DNA from: Companilactobacillus bobalius
GTDB lineage: Bacteria > Bacillota > Bacilli > Lactobacillales > Lactobacillaceae
Direction: 5' to 3'
Assembly: GCF_009764355.1 (NCBI RefSeq)
Contig: NZ_LNUA01000010.1
Span: forward strand, 9,406-73,405
DNA length: 64,000 bases
Part shown: piece by piece, positions 8,217-15,245 of the stretch
Position numbering within the stretch: position 1 is the stretch's first letter
Layout: each line of letters opens with the position of its first letter
Notes under the pieces: generated by a model
What the model was told of the DNA's origin: nothing
Databases searched by the model: none
What the model saw: the letters and a program-made list of their open reading frames with translations, nothing else
Position numbers and translations under genes: made by a program

Positions 8217-9074
8217 ATGCAAAATAATTTTAATATGTTGATCAAATCCTACTATGACAACTTAACCGGGACTTCAAAGGATATCGCTGACTATCTTTTA
8301 GAAAATCCCCAAACTAGTTCGGCTCTAACCATTACCGATTTGGCTAAAAAGACTAATTCTTCTATTTCTTCTATTTCTCGTTTTGCAAAGAAATTAGGAT
8401 TTAATAGTTTCCAAGAATTAAAAATCAATCTGCTCACATCAACAACAGACAAGAAAGAATCTAATAACCTCTTTCAAGAGATCAATTCTGACGATACCCT
8501 TAAAGAAATGGCGAAAAAAGTTTTCACATCTAATGTGTCAGCCTTAAATGCTACGATTGATACTCTGACCCAAGAACAATTACAATTGGCTATCGAAATA
8601 ATTGCCAGTAAGAACTCTATTGCTTTCTTCGGATTAGGTGCTTCAGCTATCGTTGCTTTAGATGGCTACCACAAATTCTTGAAATCAGATAAAACTCCAT
8701 TATTTGCTAATGACTTTCACATGCAATTAATGATGGCAACTACTTTGAGATCTGATACCTGTGCCGTAATAATTTCACACAGTGGTGAGAATAAGGATGC
8801 CCTGAAATTAGCTCAAAAGTTACACGAAAAGAAAATTAAAACTATCGGAATCACCAGTTATGGCAATTCATCTTTGACTAAAATTGTTGATTTGACCTTA
8901 CTATCGATTTCCGAAGAAACAAACTATCAAGACGAGGCCTTGCACGCTATTATTGCCCAAATCTCCTTGATTGATACTCTCTTTGTTTTGACTGCTATGA
9001 AAGATGACAAACAAACGACTGATGTCTTTAAAGAGATTCGTGAGACAATCAATGGTACTCGTTTGAACAAATAA
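8217..9074 (+). CDS. RpiR/MurR family regulator with SIS domain
   Basis: 285 aa. Start set at ATG 8217 because TGAGGTAA lies just upstream; a GTG at 8187 has no RBS. Residues about 1-75 form the RpiR helix-turn-helix (LTITDLAKKTNSSISSISRF). Residues about 120-260 form the SIS phosphosugar-binding domain (FFGLGASAIVALD and VIISHSGENKDALKLA). It is divergent from gnd-gntK-gntP, so it most likely regulates gluconate use in response to 6-phosphogluconate. The effector is inferred. Confidence 0.88.
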   Translation: MQNNFNMLIKSYYDNLTGTSKDIADYLLENPQTSSALTITDLAKKTNSSISSISRFAKKLGFNSFQELKINLLTSTTDKKESNNLFQEINSDDTLKEMAKKVFTSNVSALNATIDTLTQEQLQLAIEIIASKNSIAFFGLGASAIVALDGYHKFLKSDKTPLFANDFHMQLMMATTLRSDTCAVIISHSGENKDALKLAQKLHEKKIKTIGITSYGNSSLTKIVDLTLLSISEETNYQDEALHAIIAQISLIDTLFVLTAMKDDKQTTDVFKEIRETINGTRLNK

Positions 9075-9090
9075 TCAATTCCAAATACCA

Positions 9091-9125
9091 AATAACCCTG
9101 ATAAATCAGGGTTATTTTTATATTC
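9091..9125 (+). terminator. Terminator of the RpiR gene
   Basis: AATAACCCTGAT and TCAGGGTTATT form a strong stem with a short loop, followed by TTT and a further T-rich tract. Confidence 0.8.
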
Positions 9126-9147
9126 TTTTTTTTAAAACATTTTTTTG

Positions 9148-9175
9148 TTGCATTTTTAAAAGAAAGAACTATAAT
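9148..9175 (+). promoter_or_regulatory. Promoter of the small membrane protein/TetR unit
   Basis: TTGCAT (9148-9153), 16 bp, TATAAT (9170-9175). The TetR-type palindrome follows at once. Confidence 0.7.
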
Positions 9176-9188
9176 CGAATTTGTAAAT

Positions 9189-9210
9189 TGATAGTGAGTA
9201 CTCACTATCA
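9189..9210. promoter_or_regulatory. Perfect 22-bp palindrome, probable TetR operator
   Basis: TGATAGTGAGT and its exact complement ACTCACTATCA adjoin without a spacer. It overlaps the expected transcription start. Form and position are typical of a TetR-family operator, and a TetR gene is the second gene downstream. Confidence 0.75.
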
Positions 9211-9228
9211 TACAAAGGAGAGGATATT

Positions 9229-9498
9229 ATGTTTACAACAATGTTTTGGATTCTAGCAATTTGGTTCATTATCAATGTAATTCGGATGTGGTTCGTAACT
9301 GATAATCAAAAACTTCAAAAGACTTTTGCTTGGATTAATGTAGTTGCCGTTATCGTTGGATTCTGGGTTTACTTCGGAGCCACCAAAGTTAGTGGTATCG
9401 ATACTTGGTTCAATATTATGAATTACGCAAATATTGTCGTTGCCCTTGTTCAGTTCTACTTTGGTTACAGAAACAGCACTACTATCAAACATGCCTAA
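9229..9498 (+). CDS. Small membrane protein, probable TetR target
   Basis: 89 aa, three hydrophobic stretches (near residues 4-24, 35-52 and 65-80) joined by short polar loops. I do not recognise a function. AAAGGAGAGG lies 5-10 bases before the ATG. It follows a strong promoter with a 22-bp palindromic operator and precedes a TetR gene by 76 bp. The likely reading is a TetR-repressed membrane protein, perhaps involved in envelope stress or export. Confidence 0.75.
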   Translation: MFTTMFWILAIWFIINVIRMWFVTDNQKLQKTFAWINVVAVIVGFWVYFGATKVSGIDTWFNIMNYANIVVALVQFYFGYRNSTTIKHA

Positions 9499-9524
9499 AA
9501 ATATTTCGAAGTTTTACCTCTTGT

Positions 9525-9548
9525 GTTCCATTTAGGATAGAATGGAAC
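9525..9548. promoter_or_regulatory. Inverted repeat before the TetR gene
   Basis: GTTCCATT (9525-9532) and AATGGAAC (9541-9548) are exact complements around an 8-base spacer. They lie 27 bases before the TetR start. The repeat could be an autoregulatory operator or a leader hairpin. It does not resemble the 22-bp palindrome. Confidence 0.45.
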
Positions 9549-9574
9549 TATCAATAAAAAATGAGGTATGACAT

Positions 9575-10222
9575 ATGGACAATCAATTTGATATTTATCG
9601 TGAAGCAGAAAAAACTGAAAAGCTAACGCCAAAACAAAAATTGATTTTCCAATCAGCTATCGACTTATTTTCTAAGCAAGGCTATGCCAATACTTCAACT
9701 AAAGAAATTTCTGAGCATGCTGGAGTTTCTGAAGGAAGCATTTTTCGTAAGTTTAAAAATAAAGAAGAATTATTGATGGCAATTCTGACACCCCTGACCC
9801 ATAAAATTCTACCCCAGGATTTAGATCAATTTTCTCAAACCACTTATCAGAATGGCAGCCTTAATTTAAAATATTTTTTAACAACTATGATAAATGATCG
9901 TATCTCACTCTTTAAATACAACCATAAAATAATGAAGATATTCTTGAACGAATTTATCTACGATCAAGATATACATGACCGTTTGATTGAAAGTATTCCT
10001 AAAAAATCATTTAAACAGTTCAATCAGGTTCTGGATGAGTTAAAGCAAAAAAATTTATTGATTGATTGGGACAATCTTGAGATTTTTCGATTCCTAGCCT
10101 CAAATATTTTAGGATACTTGATCCAACATTATATTATCGTGGACGAAAAGAAGTGGGACGAACCTTTGGAAATAGAACACGTCACAGAGTTTATCGTTAA
10201 AGGATTAACTCCAACAAAATAG
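9575..10222 (+). CDS. TetR/AcrR family transcriptional regulator
   Basis: 215 aa. The N-terminal helix-turn-helix at about residues 18-65 reads IFQSAIDLFSKQGYANTSTK, EISEHAGVSEGSIFRKFKNKEELL, the classic TetR pattern. The remainder is an all-helical ligand domain of unknown specificity. RBS GAGGT lies 7 bases before the ATG. It probably represses the preceding membrane protein gene through the 22-bp palindrome at 9189-9210. Confidence 0.88.
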   Translation: MDNQFDIYREAEKTEKLTPKQKLIFQSAIDLFSKQGYANTSTKEISEHAGVSEGSIFRKFKNKEELLMAILTPLTHKILPQDLDQFSQTTYQNGSLNLKYFLTTMINDRISLFKYNHKIMKIFLNEFIYDQDIHDRLIESIPKKSFKQFNQVLDELKQKNLLIDWDNLEIFRFLASNILGYLIQHYIIVDEKKWDEPLEIEHVTEFIVKGLTPTK

Positions 10223-10231
10223 TTATAAACA

Positions 10232-10282
10232 AAAAAAGCCGGTGAATGGAATATTACTTTCATTCATCGACTTATTTGTTTA
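10232..10282. terminator. Terminator between convergent TetR and LysM genes
   Basis: AAGCCGGTGAATG (10236-10248) pairs with CATTCATCGACTT (10261-10273) apart from two positions. The run of As before it gives the minus-strand transcript a strong U-tract. Confidence 0.65.
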
Positions 10283-10296
10283 TTTAAGAATTATTC

Positions 10297-10992
10297 TTAA
10301 AGTACTTCAACTGATGCTGTTGTAACACCGTATGAAGGAATTTGGTTATTTGGCATAGCAACGTCTAATTGGTTAGGGTTACTGTATGCAAATGTACCTG
10401 TATCATTAACTGTTCTGATCAATACTGTACCGTCAGAAAGTGTGATCTTAAGTGTTGTACCCTTAGGGAATACTGAAAGGTTAGCAGCAACACCGCTATA
10501 ACCCATGTTTGAACCTAATACGGCTGGATCATAGAAACTGATCTTGAATGTACCTTGTGATGTACCAGTTGTATTTGTGCTTGTTGTTTGTGTTTCAGAA
10601 GCACTTTGTGTAACTGCTTGTGTTTGTGTATTTTCTTGTGTAGTACTTTGTGTTTGTGTAGTTGTCTCTTGGTTACTTGTTTGTTGAACATCAGTTTGTG
10701 GTGTTACTGTCTGTTGAGCATCTGTAGTTGATGTTGTTGTAGTAGCACCTGGCAATGTAACTGTTTCACCAGGGAAGATTAAGTCAAATCCGCCAACTTC
10801 ACGGCCGTTTGCTTGTTCTAGTTCGGCGATTGTTACACCTGAGTTAGCAGCGATACTCTTGTATGTGTCTCCTGCTTCAACTTGAACATGGTTACTGTCG
10901 AGTTGTACTGCAGCTTGAGCAGTTTGTGATGTTGCTGCAAGTGCTGTTAAAGCTGTTGTACTTACTAAAGCGATAGATAAAACTTTTTTCAT
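10297..10992 (-). CDS. Secreted LysM protein with C-terminal 3D domain
   Basis: 231 aa. Signal peptide with probable cleavage after SQTAQA (residue 27). One LysM peptidoglycan-binding domain spans residues 29-80 (VEAGDTYKSIAANSGVTIAE). A Thr/Gln/Ser-rich linker spans about 81-145. The C-terminal 3D (double-psi beta-barrel) domain shows FYDP, VNDTG and LDVAMP, which supply the three conserved aspartates. Such proteins act in cell-wall turnover, as lytic transglycosylase-like or Rpf/YocH-like factors. RBS AAGGATG precedes the ATG. The upstream gap of 245 bp is long for a simple promoter. Confidence 0.85.
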   Translation of the reverse strand: MKKVLSIALVSTTALTALAATSQTAQAAVQLDSNHVQVEAGDTYKSIAANSGVTIAELEQANGREVGGFDLIFPGETVTLPGATTTTSTTDAQQTVTPQTDVQQTSNQETTTQTQSTTQENTQTQAVTQSASETQTTSTNTTGTSQGTFKISFYDPAVLGSNMGYSGVAANLSVFPKGTTLKITLSDGTVLIRTVNDTGTFAYSNPNQLDVAMPNNQIPSYGVTTASVEVL

Positions 10993-11237
10993 GAATTAAT
11001 TACATCCTTATATTTAAAATTATTGTCTAGCCCTCATTTGCTATGTTGCATATACTAACAGGTGTTTATTACACAATTACGTCTGTCAAATTACAAAAGC
11101 AGGCTTTTCTGTAATTTTAGTAACAATTCTGAAACAATAGGTCTAACTATCGTTGGTATAATAAGATTTTACTTTTTATGAATTTGAAAATAATTAAAAC
11201 TTATTCTGAAAATATGAGAGTATTCTTATAATAATCA

Positions 11238-12590
11238 TTAAACAAAAGCACTCAATATCATTACACAAATGATGCCAACGACTGATATCAAGGTCTCTAG
11301 CACCGTCCAAGTCATTAATGTTTCCTTAACTGTTAAATCGAAATATTCCTTAAACATCCAGAATCCAGCATCATTTACATGAGAAACTGCTAATGATCCA
11401 GCACCGATTGCTAAAACCATTAAAGCTGGATTTACACCTGCTGAGGTCATCAGAGGATAAACCAAGCCAGCAGCTGTTAATGAAGCCACTGTTGCAGAAC
11501 CTAAAGCAATACGTAATACAACAGCAATTAGCCATCCCAAAAGTAAAGGTGAAATATTAACGCCAGTAAATAATTTCATAACCGCATTACCGACACCACC
11601 ATCAATCAAGACTTGTTTGAAGGCCCCTCCACCACCAATTACAAGTAGTAACATGGCAATCGATTTGATAGCATCTTCCAAACTCTTCATAATATCTGGT
11701 GTTTTGAATCTTCTTGCCCAACCCATTGTGTAAATTGCTAGTAGTAAAGAAATCGTCATTGTAATAGCTGGCGTTCCAATAAAAGCAATGATTGAATCTA
11801 ATTTAGTTGGATTGTCAGGAACTGAACCTCCATCAATGACTAATTGATAGATAGTTGTAATAGCCATCAAGACTACAGGGAACAATGATGTTAAAACACT
11901 AATACCAAAACTAGGTGTATCTTCCAGTTTAAAATTCTTTTGAGGTCCTAAGGCCGTTAAATTTCCCTTACGATTAAAAGCATCTGGAACAATTCTTTGC
12001 GCCAATTTCGTATACAATGGACCCGCTACTATTACTGCTGGAATAGCTACAATAATTCCGTAAAGTAACACTTGACCCGCATTAGCACTCAAAACTGTAC
12101 TGATAGCTGTTGGGGCTGGATGTGGTGGTAAGAATCCATGAGTAACTGACAAAGCCGCAGCCATTGGAATTCCTAAATAAAGAATTGAAACCCCTGCTTC
12201 CACAGCAATAGCGAAGACAATAGGAATTAACAAGACCATCCCCACTTCAAAGAACAAAGCGATTCCGATAATGAATGAAGCTAAAACAATTGCTAGTTGT
12301 AATTTCTTTTTACCGAACTTTTGAATCAAAGTGTGCGAAATTCGGTAGGCACCCCCAGCGTCAGCAACCAAACGGCCAAGCATCGCACCGAATCCAAAGA
12401 CAATTGAAAGTTCACCTAATTGTCCACCAATCCCATCTTGAATACTGGTTGCTATTTTGGTTAAGGGAATTCCTAAACCAATTCCCACTACTATAGAAGT
12501 AATTATTAATGAAAGAAATGTATTAAATTTTAATTTGATGATCAAGAACAGCAGTAATGCCACACCTAAAATCAATACCAAGAAAGCCAT
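11238..12590 (-). CDS. gntP: Gluconate permease, GntP family (copy 2)
   Basis: 450 aa, the same length and landmarks as copy 1 (HGFLPPHPAPTAIS, GGGGAFKQVLIDGGVG, SHVNDAGFW), with scattered conservative changes such as KLKFNTFLS for KLKLNTFVS. It lies 57 bp downstream of the second gluconate kinase, with an intercistronic hairpin as in copy 1. No gnd gene accompanies this copy, so 6-phosphogluconate made here must feed the shared Gnd. No terminator hairpin with a clear T-run is visible after its stop. Confidence 0.9.
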   Translation of the reverse strand: MAFLVLILGVALLLFLIIKLKFNTFLSLIITSIVVGIGLGIPLTKIATSIQDGIGGQLGELSIVFGFGAMLGRLVADAGGAYRISHTLIQKFGKKKLQLAIVLASFIIGIALFFEVGMVLLIPIVFAIAVEAGVSILYLGIPMAAALSVTHGFLPPHPAPTAISTVLSANAGQVLLYGIIVAIPAVIVAGPLYTKLAQRIVPDAFNRKGNLTALGPQKNFKLEDTPSFGISVLTSLFPVVLMAITTIYQLVIDGGSVPDNPTKLDSIIAFIGTPAITMTISLLLAIYTMGWARRFKTPDIMKSLEDAIKSIAMLLLVIGGGGAFKQVLIDGGVGNAVMKLFTGVNISPLLLGWLIAVVLRIALGSATVASLTAAGLVYPLMTSAGVNPALMVLAIGAGSLAVSHVNDAGFWMFKEYFDLTVKETLMTWTVLETLISVVGIICVMILSAFV

Positions 12591-12616
12591 TTGTAATCCC
12601 CTTTAAATTTTTTGAC

Positions 12617-12645
12617 ATAAAAAAATGCGTTATTAGCGCACTTTA
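12617..12645 (-). terminator. Intercistronic hairpin between gntK2 and gntP2
   Basis: On the minus strand AAAGTGCG pairs with CGCATTTT (one G-U pair), then a run of Ts. It corresponds in position and shape to the hairpin in copy 1. Confidence 0.5.
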
Positions 12646-12647
12646 AT

Positions 12648-14183
12648 TTATTTCATATGTTTCTTTTGAAATTCCGCAATACTCTTATATTCAGGTTCCA
12701 AAACTTGTGACAAGCGAATCCAAATTGGTAAGAGTTCACGATAAACTTCAAAATTCTTTTCATTAGGTTTGTGAACGTCTGTAACACCGACCATACCCTT
12801 AACAGCAGATAAATCGTCAACATATCCTAGGGCATACATGCCTAGTACGGCAGCTCCCAAACAGGAACTTTCGAAACTTTCAGGAATAGTAACATCTTGC
12901 TCAAAAATATCAGCTAGCATTTGTCTCCAAAGGGCTGAACGAGCAAAGCCGCCAGTAGCTTGAATACTCTTAGGCTTACCAGTTACTCTTTCAATCGTCA
13001 GCATCACAATGTAGAGATTATAAACGATTCCTTCCAAAGCAGCTCTAACCATGTGGGCACGTGTATGTTTTCTAGTTAAACCGAAGAATGATCCACGCGC
13101 ATAAGCATTCCAAATTGGGGCACGTTCTCCACCTAAATAAGGATGGAACAACAAACCATCAGACCCAGCAGGAATCTTTTCAGCAATCTGTGTCAAAATA
13201 TCATAGGTAGAAACTTGCATTTGTTCAGCAGTAATCTTTTCTGGAGCGAACAACTGATCTTTAACCCAACGGAAAACAATTCCTCCATTATTAACTGGTC
13301 CACCGACAACCCATTTATCTTTTGTCAAAGCGTAACAGAATAAATGTCCATCTGGATCAACAACTGGTTTATCGACGACAACACGGACGGCACCACTTGT
13401 TCCGATTGTGACAGCCACGACCCCAGGATCAATTGCATCGACACCCAAGTTTGAAAGAACACCATCACTGGCACCAAAAACGAATGGAATATTTTTAGAG
13501 ATACCCAACAACTTACCATATTTGGGATTAAGCCCAGTAATTGTATCAGTAGGTTCAACCAATTCAGGTAATTGATCAGTAGTAATACCCAGGAGTTCCA
13601 AGGCTTGTGGTTCCCAGGCTAATTTAAAGATATTAAACATCCCAGTTGCGGAAGCAATTGAGTATTCCATCTTATAAACACCGAATAATCTGAAGAAAAT
13701 GTAAGTTTTTAAATCAATAAACTTCTTAGTTTGAGCAAACAACTCTGGTTTCTCATTCTTTATCCAAAGAATTTTTGATAACGGAGCCATTGGATGAATT
13801 GGTGTTCCTGTTTTAGCGTAAATCTCAGCACCCAATCCATTTTCTTTCAACTCTTCACTATATTTAGCAGCTCGATTATCTGCCCAAGTAATAGCACGAG
13901 TCAAAGGTTGATCATCTTTATCCATTAAAATCAAACTGTGCATTGCTGATGAGAACGAAATTCCCTTCAATTCACCCCGTTTGATTTTACCTTTACGAAT
14001 AACTTGTCCCAGAACCTCTACCACAGCATCGAAAATATCATCTGGATCTTCCTCTGCCATATCAGGGACATCTTGGTATAATTGGTAACCACTATTAGCG
14101 TATGCAATGACCTTTCCTTCCATGTCGTATAAGACACTCTTCGTACTGGTCGTTCCAATATCAACGCCAATCATATATTCCAT
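12648..14183 (-). CDS. gntK: Gluconate kinase, FGGY family (copy 2)
   Basis: 511 aa from ATG 14183, chosen because GAGGAG lies 7 bases upstream; a start at 14198 would overlap this RBS. It is collinear with copy 1, including the GVDIGTTSTKSVLYD loop and VFGASDG. By eye over 90% of residues are identical, while codons differ at many third positions. It is therefore an old duplication under selection or a separate acquisition, not a recent copy. It forms an operon with gntP copy 2. Two TCACGTGA boxes bracket its upstream region. Confidence 0.92.
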   Translation of the reverse strand: MEYMIGVDIGTTSTKSVLYDMEGKVIAYANSGYQLYQDVPDMAEEDPDDIFDAVVEVLGQVIRKGKIKRGELKGISFSSAMHSLILMDKDDQPLTRAITWADNRAAKYSEELKENGLGAEIYAKTGTPIHPMAPLSKILWIKNEKPELFAQTKKFIDLKTYIFFRLFGVYKMEYSIASATGMFNIFKLAWEPQALELLGITTDQLPELVEPTDTITGLNPKYGKLLGISKNIPFVFGASDGVLSNLGVDAIDPGVVAVTIGTSGAVRVVVDKPVVDPDGHLFCYALTKDKWVVGGPVNNGGIVFRWVKDQLFAPEKITAEQMQVSTYDILTQIAEKIPAGSDGLLFHPYLGGERAPIWNAYARGSFFGLTRKHTRAHMVRAALEGIVYNLYIVMLTIERVTGKPKSIQATGGFARSALWRQMLADIFEQDVTIPESFESSCLGAAVLGMYALGYVDDLSAVKGMVGVTDVHKPNEKNFEVYRELLPIWIRLSQVLEPEYKSIAEFQKKHMK

Positions 14184-14194
14184 ATCTAAACTCC

Positions 14195-14290
14195 TCACGT
14201 GATTTTCTAGACTATTAATATTATTGCATATTTTTCAAATAATTTTTAGAAATCTTAACTGTAGTAGTATGATATTTTGAAATCACGTGA
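14195..14290. promoter_or_regulatory. Two TCACGTGA boxes upstream of gntK2
   Basis: TCACGTGA occurs at 14195-14202 and 14283-14290. With flanks, TCACGTGATTTTC and GAAATCACGTGA form an inverted pair around the likely promoter. Copy 1 has no such boxes. They may be operators that give copy 2 its own control. Confidence 0.4.
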
Positions 14291-14309
14291 AAAAAATGTA
14301 CTTCTATTG

Positions 14310-14484
14310 CCGTCGTCCGCAAAAAATCTGTGAGCCGCTGGAACGTGGTAGACCGACTTCGAGATCCATGATTTCACACTTTGTGCGAAATCATGGATCT
14401 CGAAGCTCGGTCTTTTACTAACCTTGCTACGCAAGCTAAGTAAAATATCACCACTGAGGGCTCACAGATTTTTTACTACCGACT
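14310..14484. repeat. Branched foldback repeat, copy A
   Basis: A 175-bp element built of nested helices. P0 is GTCG/CGAC (14312, 14480). P1 is 16 perfect pairs from AAAAAATCTGTGAGCC (14321-14336) to 14459-14474. P2 is GTGGT/ACCAC (14345, 14450). P3 is a hairpin of about 25 pairs (14351-14412) with CACTTTGTG at its tip. P4 is a hairpin (14412-14445) of TTTTACTAACCTTGC with GCAAGCTAAGTAAAA. Unpaired CTGGAAC and CTGAG flank P2. Related copies lie at 21704, 29041, 37777 and 53757. It accounts for most of the 458-bp gap upstream of gntK2. Confidence 0.85.
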
Positions 14485-14575
14485 AGTTTTTCGTTTCCAA
14501 TATTATCAAGTAAAACCGCAGCATTTTGAATTTTTTAACTCTATATAGTCAAAAAAGAACCAAATTTACAAAAAC

Positions 14576-14634
14576 AAAAAACATCTATTAATTTCACTAC
14601 ACAAACTTATGGTGTCCTTAATAGATGTTTTTTG
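14576..14634. terminator. Long terminator hairpin, right of repeat A
   Basis: AAAAACATCTATTAA pairs exactly with TTAATAGATGTTTTT around a 27-base loop. It ends close to the stop of the minus-strand acetyltransferase remnant. Related long hairpins with a TCTATT/AATrGA core stand to the right of the other repeat copies. Confidence 0.7.
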
Positions 14635-14641
14635 TTATTTT

Positions 14642-15183
14642 TTACTTCCATTCATCACGTAAAATTCCGTATTGAACTGAATCGTAATACTTACCTTCAT
14701 AAAAACGAACTTGACGAATTCTTGCTTCTTGTTTCATTCCAATTTTTTCGGCTACGTGCATCATTCGTGGGTTTCCAGACCATGTTGTTAAGCCTAAATG
14801 TGGGAAGTCAAAAAGATTGAATAAGTAAGTAATATAAAGTTTTAGAGCTTGACTTCCGATATGTTTATCCCAAGTATTTGTCTCATAAATGGTAATTCCC
14901 ATGTCGTACCACTTTGCTAATTTTCCATCTTTAAAATGTCCACCAACGGAACCAACGATTTTACCATCGTTTGTAATCAATAATGTTCCTTATCGCCTAA
15001 CCAAACTTTTGGTGCTAGTTCATTAATGAACTCTTCTTTAGTAGGTAAATCATCGTGAAAGTATGGACCGTTTAGTTTTGTCCACCCCGCATTGGGATCA
15101 CTAAAAGCTAATTGCCAAAATTCTTCTAGATCTTCTGGCTGTGCTTGGCGTAATTCTACTTTTGACAAATCAATCATCTCCAA
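14642..15183 (-). pseudogene. GNAT acetyltransferase broken by a frameshift
   Basis: Two overlapping reading frames make one acetyltransferase of about 180 aa. The first (15183 to 14977) ends VWLGDKEHY-stop. The second (from about 14980) continues ITNDGKIVGSVGGHF and carries the acetyl-CoA region (WDKHIGSQAL) and C-terminal EKIGMKQEARIRQV. Adding one T near 14980 restores a single frame, so one base has been lost there. It is either a genuine pseudogene or a sequencing error. The start is uncertain: TTG 15183 or ATG 15177. Confidence 0.8.
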
Positions 15184-15245
15184 AATAAAAAGAACTTGTC
15201 ATTATTATATGGCAAATTCTTTCTAGTTCAATATTAATTTTTTTA

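Noticed and set aside
10560..10740. Short repeated CTTGTGT/TGTTTGTG units resembling a tandem repeat or CRISPR
   Set aside because: They are codons of the Thr/Gln/Ser-rich linker of the LysM-3D protein. The spacing is irregular and there are no unique spacers.
4188..14183. Duplicate gntK-gntP as an assembly artefact
   Set aside because: The copies differ at many third positions and have different flanks, so they cannot be one locus assembled twice.
14310..14484. tRNA- or T-box-like cloverleaf
   Set aside because: The element is too long for a tRNA, has no acceptor CCA or anticodon arm, and no T-box (TGG) motif or tRNA synthetase gene follows. The branching is superficially similar only.
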